Below, in pieces: positions 1 to 5,508 of a stretch of 5,509 nt of DNA. The translations under genes were made by a program, and so were the position numbers. Positions within the stretch are counted from its first letter, which is position 1; each line of letters begins with the position of its first letter. The notes beneath the pieces are model-generated. The model was not told the DNA's origin and ran no database searches. It saw only the letters and a program-made list of their open reading frames with translations. Origin of the DNA: Dehalococcoidia bacterium (GTDB taxonomy: Bacteria; Chloroflexota; Dehalococcoidia; GIF9; UBA5629); NCBI GenBank assembly GCA_014384515.1, contig JACNFS010000026.1:1-5509 (forward strand), written 5' to 3'.

Positions 1-45
1 GACGGTCGCTGGTTTCTGGATATTTCGGAGTACAGCCTTGGCTGA
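1..45 (+). CDS. 3' end of an upstream gene, product unidentified
   Basis: Frame 1 is open from the window edge and reads DGRWFLDISEYSLG before a TGA at 43-45. The stop lies 8 bases inside the cobU start region (TTG at 38), the kind of overlap seen between translationally coupled genes of one operon. Fourteen residues are too few to name a product. In related organisms cobU lies beside cobT, cobS or cobC. A 'DG-W-L' stretch near the C-terminus would be compatible with a CobC-type histidine phosphatase, but that is a guess from context. Confidence 0.45.
   Translation, partial: DGRWFLDISEYSLG
24..40 (+). promoter_or_regulatory. ribosome binding site deciding the TTG start of cobU
   Basis: GGAG at 27-30 is followed by a 7-base spacer and then TTG at 38-40. 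No ATG or GTG lies between this site and the P-loop. The TTG start gives MAEKCIFILGG, which puts the Walker A glycine at residue 10, as expected in this family. The site lies inside the coding end of the upstream gene. Confidence 0.7.
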
Positions 46-577
46 GAAGTGTATTTTCATACTCGGTGGTGCTCGCAGCGGCAAGAGCCGCTACGCCCAA
101 GAACTAGCCGCAAAACTTGGTACCAAGGTCCTTTTTGTAGCTACTGGCGAGGCATTGGATGAAGAAATGCAGGCTCGAATTGACGAACACAGGAAAGCTC
201 GCCCGGGAAGCTGGCGAACTCTGGAGACTGCCACCGATATCGGCAAGCAAATCGAAAAGCAAATCGGCGATGCCGAGGTGGTAATCATAGATTGCCTCAC
301 TCTGCTTGTCTCCAACTTACTAGGCGATGAGCTTGATTACTCAACGGCTGAAAAACGAGTAATGGTCGAAATAAACGAACTTGTTGCTTGTATCAATAGG
401 CTCGATGCCAGCTTCATAATCGTCTCCAACGAAGTCGGCATGGGCCTGGTGCCCGAAACCAGGCTAGGCCGCCTCTACCGCGACCTGTTAGGCAAAGCCA
501 ACCAGCTCATTGCCCGGCACGCCAGCGAGGTCTACTTCATGCTAGCCGGCATGCCGATGAGGGTAAAAGGGAACTAA
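38..577 (+). CDS. cobU: bifunctional adenosylcobinamide kinase / adenosylcobinamide-phosphate guanylyltransferase
   Basis: This cytoplasmic enzyme phosphorylates adenosylcobinamide and then attaches GMP to give adenosylcobinamide-GDP, the substrate of cobalamin synthase CobS. It works in both de novo synthesis and salvage of cobinamide. The 179 residues match the usual family length. Visible motifs in order are: Walker A GGARSGKS (residues 10-17); ATGEALDEEM (35-44); RIDEH (47-51), whose His51 aligns with the histidine guanylylated in Salmonella CobU; a Walker-B-like VVIIDCLTLL (81-90); the family signature NEVGMGLVPETRLGR (131-145) followed by RDLLGKANQ; and the terminal EVYFMLAGMP. All key residues seem intact. 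The start is TTG. The gene overlaps the preceding reading frame and is probably the last gene of an upstream operon, since a new promoter and riboswitch follow. Its last 26 codons have a diverged copy at 5431-5508. Confidence 0.97.
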   Translation: MAEKCIFILGGARSGKSRYAQELAAKLGTKVLFVATGEALDEEMQARIDEHRKARPGSWRTLETATDIGKQIEKQIGDAEVVIIDCLTLLVSNLLGDELDYSTAEKRVMVEINELVACINRLDASFIIVSNEVGMGLVPETRLGRLYRDLLGKANQLIARHASEVYFMLAGMPMRVKGN

Positions 578-581
578 GGAA

Positions 582-640
582 CGATAGATAACTTAAGCAT
601 TAAGCCATTGATCTTCTTCTAAGTTATTGCTATACTATCG
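582..640. repeat. interrupted inverted repeat around the promoter downstream of cobU
   Basis: The left arm CGATAG+ATAACTTA (582-595) is matched by TAAGTTAT (620-627) and CTATCG (635-640). The two right-hand blocks are separated by seven unpaired bases. The -35 box lies in the loop, and the -10 box overlaps the outer right block. There is no T-run after it, so it does not look like a standard terminator for cobU. It could be an operator, a roadblock structure for read-through transcripts, or chance in AT-rich DNA. Confidence 0.45.
608..636 (+). promoter_or_regulatory. predicted sigma-70-type promoter for riboswitch 1 and btuF
   Basis: TTGATC (608-613) and TATACT (631-636) are separated by exactly 17 bases and are close to the TTGACA/TATAAT consensus. 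Transcription would begin near 642-644, a few bases ahead of the riboswitch aptamer. That position gives a leader of about 220 bases before the btuF start. The placement between the end of cobU and the aptamer supports it as the unit's own promoter. Confidence 0.65.
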
Positions 641-654
641 CTAAACTGAATAGT

Positions 655-841
655 GTAGATAGGGTGCCCTCAGGTGACTAAGGGCTTAATTGGAGAGCAA
701 GCCGGTGGAATTCCGGCGCAGCCCCGCCTACTGTGAAAGTCAGAACGCCTGCCCTCTAGCTTTATCTGCCTCCGCGGAGTAAGGGGGTGGGATTTGTTGT
801 TTTAATCAATCCCCCTGTCTTCAGGAGCAGAGGGATTTTTT
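655..841 (+). promoter_or_regulatory. cobalamin riboswitch 1 (aptamer plus terminator platform), upstream of btuF
   Basis: The aptamer spans about 660-757. Diagnostic parts are: the 5' element GGTGCCCT with its hairpin partner AGGGC (666-670 with 681-685) and GGGCTTAAT; the P4 stem GCCGG/CCGGC (701-705 with 713-717); the core CCCGCCTACTGTGA; and the B12-box-like AAGTCAGAACGCCTGCC (738-754). A short P1 is offered by GGG (662-664) and CCC (752-754). The expression platform follows: GGGATT at 789-794 can pair with AATCCC at 808-813, and the same AATCCC pairs with GGGATT at 832-837 to form the terminator. This predicts transcription read-through without corrinoid and termination with it. Bases 661-790 match riboswitch 2 at 120 of 130 positions without gaps. 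In the family, adenosylcobalamin or other cobalamins bind; which one applies here cannot be read from the sequence. Confidence 0.95.
808..841 (+). terminator. intrinsic terminator of riboswitch 1
   Basis: AATCCC (808-813) pairs with GGGATT (832-837). CTG (815-817) pairs with CAG (828-830) inside it across a C-A mismatch. An uninterrupted T-run covers 836-841. It sits 21 bases before the btuF start codon, with the ribosome binding site beyond it, so termination here would prevent btuF transcription. Confidence 0.85.
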
Positions 842-862
842 GTTAGCACGAAGGGGGTCACA

Positions 863-1888
863 ATGAGACAGTATATTCTAGGTTTTCTGACTTTACTGGC
901 GATAATGGGGTTAATTTTCTCAACTGCTTGTGTCGGTCCACCTCCACCCAAAGAGACTATACCACCGCCACCGCCAACTGAGGAAAAACCACCGGAGGAA
1001 GTCAGACCGGAGCCGGAGGAATTGCCCAGCTTCCCCCTAACCATTGTTGATGACCTGGGGAGAACAGTAGAAATCAACAAACTGCCGCAGCGGATTGTCT
1101 CCCTTGCGCCGAGCAATACTGAGATCCTTTTTGCCTTGGGCCTCGAGGACAAGATAGTAGGCACTACCGACTATTGCGACTACCCTGAAGCAGCTAAGGC
1201 CAAGCCGCGAGTAGCTGGCTATACCACGCCTGACATGGAGAAACTGGTTTCTCTGGAGCCAGATTTGATACTTGCCGAAGCAATCCATGAAGAAAGGCTA
1301 CTGCCAGCCTTAGACAAACTGGGGCTAACAGTCATCGTCATGTCAGCAAAATCCATAGATGTTGTGCTGCACGATATTACCTTGGTGGGGCAGATTAATG
1401 GAAAGAGCAAAGTAGCCGCTCAGCTAGTTAATGACTTAACCCAGAGAATCGAAGCAGTAACCTCAAAAACAGAAAGTCTAACCCCAGAGAAGCGGCTCAG
1501 AGTCCTCTATATCTGCTGGCATGATCCGATATGGACGATGGGTTCTGAGACTTTCATCGATGACCTAATCTGGAAGGCTGGAGGTGTGAACATCTTTGCC
1601 GATGACTTTGAGAAATCTCGAGTCGTCTCATTGGAGGCAGTTATCACTGAGAACCCTCAAGTAATCATCATCAGTGGCATGGGTACAACCGGAAACCTGA
1701 TATACAACTCTATAAAGAAAGAAACAAGGCTAAGAGGAGTAGCGGCAATCATTGACAATCATATTTACAAAATAAGTGATGCCAACCTGATTGAGCGCCC
1801 CGGGCCCAGAATAGTAGACGGCTTAGAGGAGGTAGCAAAACTTATCCATCCTGAGATATTTGGTGCACTTGAGACGGAGCCTGAGTAA
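863..1888 (+). CDS. btuF: BtuF-like corrinoid ABC transporter substrate-binding lipoprotein
   Basis: It is predicted to bind a corrinoid outside the membrane and deliver it to a BtuCD-type importer. The 341 residues begin with a lipoprotein signal peptide: MRQ, a hydrophobic stretch to Phe19, and a lipobox ending STAC with Cys23 as the lipidated residue. A Pro/Glu-rich tether follows (about 26-56). The periplasmic-binding fold of the BtuF/FhuD/FepB class (Peripla_BP_2) covers about 58-333: DDLGRTVEI (63-71), RIVSLAPSNTEILFALGL (77-94), LVSLEPDLILA (128-138), KAGGVNIF (238-245) and the C-terminal signature RPGPRIVDGLEEVAKLIHPE (312-331). The start ATG follows AAGGGGG (851-857) at a normal distance. 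The same fold also binds siderophores and heme, so the corrinoid assignment rests mainly on the cobalamin riboswitch directly upstream and on cobU. No permease or ATPase gene follows in this window, which is unusual for the family. Confidence 0.9.
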   Translation: MRQYILGFLTLLAIMGLIFSTACVGPPPPKETIPPPPPTEEKPPEEVRPEPEELPSFPLTIVDDLGRTVEINKLPQRIVSLAPSNTEILFALGLEDKIVGTTDYCDYPEAAKAKPRVAGYTTPDMEKLVSLEPDLILAEAIHEERLLPALDKLGLTVIVMSAKSIDVVLHDITLVGQINGKSKVAAQLVNDLTQRIEAVTSKTESLTPEKRLRVLYICWHDPIWTMGSETFIDDLIWKAGGVNIFADDFEKSRVVSLEAVITENPQVIIISGMGTTGNLIYNSIKKETRLRGVAAIIDNHIYKISDANLIERPGPRIVDGLEEVAKLIHPEIFGALETEPE

Positions 1889-1925
1889 AAGATGCTCAAA
1901 AGGAGATATTGGTTTGTTATGTAAA

Positions 1926-1944
1926 TAATAACAAGTAGTTATTA
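1926..1944. repeat. perfect AT-rich inverted repeat just ahead of riboswitch 2
   Basis: TAATAAC (1926-1932) and GTTATTA (1938-1944) form a perfect 7-bp hairpin with a 5-base loop, AAGTA. The right arm merges with the P1 region of the second aptamer. There is no T-run, so it is not an obvious btuF terminator. It could be a protein-binding dyad or a helix competing with P1. I see no convincing -35/-10 pair in 1889-1943; the best weak candidate is TTGTTA (1914-1919) with TAGTTA (1936-1941), spacer 16. Confidence 0.45.
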
Positions 1945-2128
1945 GGGTGCCCTCAGCTGACCGAGGGCTTAATTGGAGAGCAAGCCGGTGGAATTCCGGC
2001 ACAGTCCCGCCTGCTGTGAAAGTCAGAACACCTGCCCTATAGCTTTATCTGCCTCCGCGGAGAAAGGGGGAGGAAAATGAGCCAAGCCGTACCATAAGTC
2101 CCCTGCTCTTAGGAGCTGGGGATTTCTT
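1941..2128 (+). promoter_or_regulatory. cobalamin riboswitch 2 (aptamer plus terminator platform), upstream of the surface protein
   Basis: Same architecture as riboswitch 1, shifted by 1283 bases. P1 is TAGGG (1943-1947) with CCCTA (2035-2039). The 5' hairpin GCCCTC/GAGGGC is one pair longer than in riboswitch 1. P4 GCCGG/CCGGC and the core CCCGCCTGCTGTGA are present. The B12 box AAGTCAGAACACCTGCC (2021-2037) is closer to the family consensus than that of riboswitch 1. In the platform, GGGGA (2067-2071) can pair with TCCCC (2099-2103), which otherwise forms the terminator with GGGGA (2118-2122). The unit should therefore switch off the downstream surface protein when corrinoid is plentiful. 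Transcripts may come from an unidentified local promoter or by read-through from btuF. Confidence 0.95.
2099..2128 (+). terminator. intrinsic terminator of riboswitch 2
   Basis: A near-perfect hairpin: TCCCC-T-GCTC, loop TTAG, GAGC-T-GGGGA, with only a T-T mismatch in the middle. It is extended by flanking A/T pairs and followed by TTTCTT (2123-2128). It lies 38 bases before the start codon of the surface protein and is the evident off-switch of the second riboswitch. Confidence 0.88.
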
Positions 2129-2166
2129 AATCTCAAGTTGAACATCCAAATCACCTGGGAGGCGTT

Positions 2167-5100
2167 ATGAAAACCAAACATCCTAGCGTTTTTGTGCTTC
2201 TAGCTACCGCGGCAATAATAGCCAGTCTGGTGCCAGTAACTAGCCCAGAGCCAGTCCTGGCAGACCCAGGCATCCTCGAGTGGGCTCTTGTAGATACACC
2301 GGGGTCCGTCCCCGAGAAGAATGATATCGTCACTCCATCCGAAGTCAACCGCATTGCCATCGGCTCAGACGGCAAGACTTTCTACGCTGTGGATATCGTC
2401 AACTCAGACAATTCCACTGGCGGCAAAGCCCTATACAAGTCAACCGATAGCGGCGTATCATGGAGCGACACAATCAGTAAGCACCTTCACCAAGCAATGA
2501 CCCCTGCTGAACGAAGCAATTTCCGTGTATGGAATGTAGCCATAGCTCCCGATGATGCCAACTTTGTGGCCCTAGTCACCAACGATAGCACCAGCGATTT
2601 GCCGCGGAATGTCTGGGTATCAACTAACGGCGGCGCCAAATGGGAAAATGCTAATTGCTCCGCAACCGACAACATCTGTGCCATTGACATCTCTATGAAC
2701 TACGGTAGTCATGATATTGCCATCGGCACCCGAACTGGGACCGGGGGCGGCATGGTCTGGATGCTAAAAGCGCCCGACTATAGTAATTGGACAGCCCAAG
2801 GTTTTACCGGTGATGTCATGGCACTCAAGTTCTCACCTAGCTACACCGGCGATGCCACTATAGCAATCGTCTACTCTGATGCTACTGGAACTTATCTCAA
2901 TGCTGGCATTCACGACCTAGATGCCAACACCACTGACTGGAGTGCAGCCTATGGTGGCTCTCCGCCAGAAGTTACCACCGGAGCTGCTGGCACCTCACCC
3001 AAAGCCAATGAAATTATCACCGCTGATTTAGAGCTGCCAAGCGACTTCTCCGGGCAATCTGCCAGTCTGCTTCGGTATTACATCAGCATCGATGACGGTG
3101 GAGCTACAGGCAATGCCGGCATTTACCGCTTTGATGATACCGTTGGCTACTGGCTAATGCCTGCCACCACAACCAAGAGGATTTCCAGTATTTCCTACTA
3201 CGGCACTTATGCCTCAGGCAAACTTCTGGCTGGCGAGGTTCTCGGCGACCCATGCTCAGCAACAGTGATGACCTGGTTCACCGACGCACCCACCACCTGC
3301 CCCATCCCCTGCTGGTATCCAGCTCTAAAGCCGCCCACCGGGGCTGCCGGCACCGATAACTGCACAGGCTCAGGCTATGGTAACGCCCAAGTTGCCTGGG
3401 CACCCGATGGCTCGGTGGCTTATGCCAGCACGGCCAGCAGCGGAGCTCTTGTAGCTGGTGCTAATTGGCCGAACCCTTACCTGACCGGCGAAGACCTTGA
3501 TGAATCGGCTTTCTCATTGAGTCGCAATAACGGTGAGACATGGAACCAGCTCGCCCTGATAGATACCAGAATCAGCCAGCTTACTGATATCGCCCCAGCC
3601 CCTGACTGCTCACGTGTCTATTTAGCTTCAGTCAGCGACAATCTCAGCTGCTCCGGATTCGACAGTGTCTGGCGCAGCCAGAGTTCGCCAATTGGCTCCG
3701 TTTGGGAACGAGTGCTATGCCAACCTACTTCTAACCAAGACTGTGCCGCAGGGCAAACCGATACAGCTATTCTCAGGCTGGCAGGAGATAAAGCTGACGG
3801 CCAAATTGTATTTTGGGCAGCCACTGGCACCTCCAAGATAATGTGGTCACCAGACTTCGGTGATTACTGGATTAATATCAGTCCCAGATTCGCTGTCCAA
3901 GATATGGCAGCCGAGGATAGCAGCACATTGTATATCCTTAGTGCCAATGGCTGGGTACAGAAATTTACCTACAGCGGAACGGGGTGGGTGTCTGGCGCTA
4001 GTATGCCTACCGGACTCGATACTGGATACAGCATTGCCACTGCCTATACCGGGTTAACACCAGATAATCACAAGGGGCATATCATAGTGGGTGGCACAGG
4101 CACCGTGGGCTATGACGTAGCCTATTCCACAGATGGCGGTGCTACCTTCACCCGCATCATCAGGTTGCTTCCCACTCGTGGCAATACTCTAGTAGTTGCC
4201 AGCTCAGGCTATAAGAGTGACGGCAACATCCTGGCAATCAATTCAGGTGGAATGTATTGCTGGGGAGTTTACTCGGGAGGGGACGAGTGGCAAGCGTGGT
4301 GGGGTGGACCTAGCTGGCCCAGTGCTGTCACCAGTCTAGCAATATCCAGAAACTATGGCTTCTACTTTTCAACTCCAGCAAGCCTTTGGGCTCCAGCTAC
4401 TCCGTATGTAAGATGGTCTGCAGCTACTGCTGGTCTCGACCCAAATGCTTCCCTGGGAACAGGAACGCAACCAACCAGGAGGCTCAGGATTTGCGGCGGC
4501 ATGGCGTCTGGCGAGCCAGTCACCATATACGCCATTGACCAGCGTCCCTATAGCCCGCCAGCAGGCGGAGTCTGGTGCTACCTGGACACTCTGTCCTGGA
4601 CTGGTCCCACCCCCACTGCACCAGTGAGCCAAGCCACGGTGAATTATGACCCGGTGTCAGGAAGAGCCGGCCAGATAAACCTGATATGGCAGCCAAAGTC
4701 TCTATCCAGAGGATATCAAATCGAGATAGCCAAGGATGAAGACTTCGCTTTGCAAGTCGCTGATATCGGTGGTGCCTGGGGTGGGCCTTTTTACACCCCG
4801 CCTGACCTGGATGCTCCAGCCTTAGTTCTACCTCCTGGCGGCGGGACAGTCGCCGATAGCAATGGTAACACCTGGACAGTTCTTGCTCTTGAAGCTGGTC
4901 ATACTTACTATTGGAGAGTTAAAGTTCAGGATGTGGCTACCGGTGATGCCATCACAAGTCCCTGGTCTTGGCGAGAAATCTTCATTGTCAAGACCGGCCT
5001 GCCAGTAACCACTCCGTACTACGGACCTCGGTTGCTGTCGCCAGATAACGGCTGCATCGGCTGCTCGATTAAACCAATATCATTCTCCTGGTCACCTTTC

Positions 5101-5421
5101 AAGGAGACAACAAAGTACAAGTTCGTCCTGGCTCAAGATGCGGCAATGACCGATATCGTGGTCGAGGCAGAGGTGCTCACCTCCGCCTACGAGTACGAGG
5201 GCACGCTGGGTTACGGCACCAACTATTTCTGGCAAGTGACAGCTCTCGAGCCGGTGCCAAGCGACTGGAGTGCTACGTTCAGCTTCCGAACCGAGGCCAC
5301 ACCAGCCCCACCACCTCAAGCACCACAAGTAACTCCACTCTGGGGCTGGGTAATCATCGCCATCGGCGTGATATTAGATATCAGTCTATTCATCCTCATC
5401 CTTCGCCGGCGGTCGACTTAG
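2167..5421 (+). CDS. secreted, membrane-anchored Asp-box (BNR) beta-propeller / fibronectin-III surface protein under B12 riboswitch control
   Basis: 1084 residues; not a family I can name. The ATG follows a strong site, TGGGAGG (2156-2162). A signal peptide covers 1-32 (VLA, then Asp33). Residues 40 to about 800 look like beta-propeller repeats, with Asp-box-like S-x-(D/N)-x-G-x-x-(W/F) turns: STDSGVSW (92-99), STNGGAKW (152-159), SRNNGETW (452-459), SPDFGDYW (561-568), STDGGATF (654-661). Two fibronectin-III-like domains follow (about 820-943 and 952-1043), each with a YYWRV/YFWQV strand. Then come a Pro-rich tether (1045-1057), one transmembrane helix (about 1059-1079) and a basic RRRST tail inside the cell. 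The ectodomain has 15 cysteines, including a CIGC pair at 963-966. Asp-box folds occur in sialidases and in many non-enzymatic binding proteins, and I see no sialidase active-site set. Control by a cobalamin riboswitch and adjacency to btuF suggest a role in corrinoid capture or binding. That role is inference. Confidence 0.88.
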   Translation: MKTKHPSVFVLLATAAIIASLVPVTSPEPVLADPGILEWALVDTPGSVPEKNDIVTPSEVNRIAIGSDGKTFYAVDIVNSDNSTGGKALYKSTDSGVSWSDTISKHLHQAMTPAERSNFRVWNVAIAPDDANFVALVTNDSTSDLPRNVWVSTNGGAKWENANCSATDNICAIDISMNYGSHDIAIGTRTGTGGGMVWMLKAPDYSNWTAQGFTGDVMALKFSPSYTGDATIAIVYSDATGTYLNAGIHDLDANTTDWSAAYGGSPPEVTTGAAGTSPKANEIITADLELPSDFSGQSASLLRYYISIDDGGATGNAGIYRFDDTVGYWLMPATTTKRISSISYYGTYASGKLLAGEVLGDPCSATVMTWFTDAPTTCPIPCWYPALKPPTGAAGTDNCTGSGYGNAQVAWAPDGSVAYASTASSGALVAGANWPNPYLTGEDLDESAFSLSRNNGETWNQLALIDTRISQLTDIAPAPDCSRVYLASVSDNLSCSGFDSVWRSQSSPIGSVWERVLCQPTSNQDCAAGQTDTAILRLAGDKADGQIVFWAATGTSKIMWSPDFGDYWINISPRFAVQDMAAEDSSTLYILSANGWVQKFTYSGTGWVSGASMPTGLDTGYSIATAYTGLTPDNHKGHIIVGGTGTVGYDVAYSTDGGATFTRIIRLLPTRGNTLVVASSGYKSDGNILAINSGGMYCWGVYSGGDEWQAWWGGPSWPSAVTSLAISRNYGFYFSTPASLWAPATPYVRWSAATAGLDPNASLGTGTQPTRRLRICGGMASGEPVTIYAIDQRPYSPPAGGVWCYLDTLSWTGPTPTAPVSQATVNYDPVSGRAGQINLIWQPKSLSRGYQIEIAKDEDFALQVADIGGAWGGPFYTPPDLDAPALVLPPGGGTVADSNGNTWTVLALEAGHTYYWRVKVQDVATGDAITSPWSWREIFIVKTGLPVTTPYYGPRLLSPDNGCIGCSIKPISFSWSPFKETTKYKFVLAQDAAMTDIVVEAEVLTSAYEYEGTLGYGTNYFWQVTALEPVPSDWSATFSFRTEATPAPPPQAPQVTPLWGWVIIAIGVILDISLFILILRRRST

Positions 5422-5430
5422 GCAGAGACA

Positions 5431-5508
5431 ATGAAGCTTAGCGCCCAGCACGCCAGCGAGGTGTATCTCGTGGTGGCCGGCATGCCAACAAGGTTAAAAA
5501 GGCGGTAG
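5431..5508 (+). pseudogene. relic of a cobU 3' end (last 25 codons and stop)
   Basis: Reading from ATG at 5431 gives MKLSAQHASEVYLVVAGMP and six further residues before TAG at 5506-5508. It aligns without gaps to the last 25 codons and stop of cobU (500-577): 14 of 25 residues and 56 of 78 bases match, including an identical 14-base run (518-531 and 5449-5462). The stop codons align exactly. The substitutions keep family character (VYLVVAGMP is typical of CobU tails), so the piece probably comes from a real, diverged cobU paralogue rather than a fresh copy. No P-loop or other CobU motif precedes it and the ribosome binding site is poor, so it cannot be functional as CobU. It begins 10 bases after the surface-protein stop. 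Confidence 0.7.

Noticed and set aside
802..1164. Antisense open frame of 120 codons with a Gly/Ser-rich stretch
   Set aside because: It is the complement of the riboswitch terminator and of the Pro-rich tether of btuF. The glycine runs simply mirror proline codons, and there is no ribosome binding site or family motif.
3860..4057. Forward 65-codon frame inside the surface-protein gene (and a similar one at 4445-4627)
   Set aside because: Both overlap the long reading frame out of phase, lack ribosome binding sites and show no recognizable domain.
2167..4600. Sialidase or other glycoside hydrolase assignment from the Asp-box repeats
   Set aside because: Asp boxes are structural turns found in many non-enzymatic propellers. 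I could not find the arginine triad or the Tyr/Glu pair arrangement of sialidases.
5419..5508. Possible TAG read-through joining the surface protein to the cobU tail, since both are in the same frame
   Set aside because: Same-frame placement has a one-in-three chance, the protein already ends in a sensible basic tail after its membrane anchor, and the added residues match a CobU C-terminus rather than a surface-protein extension.
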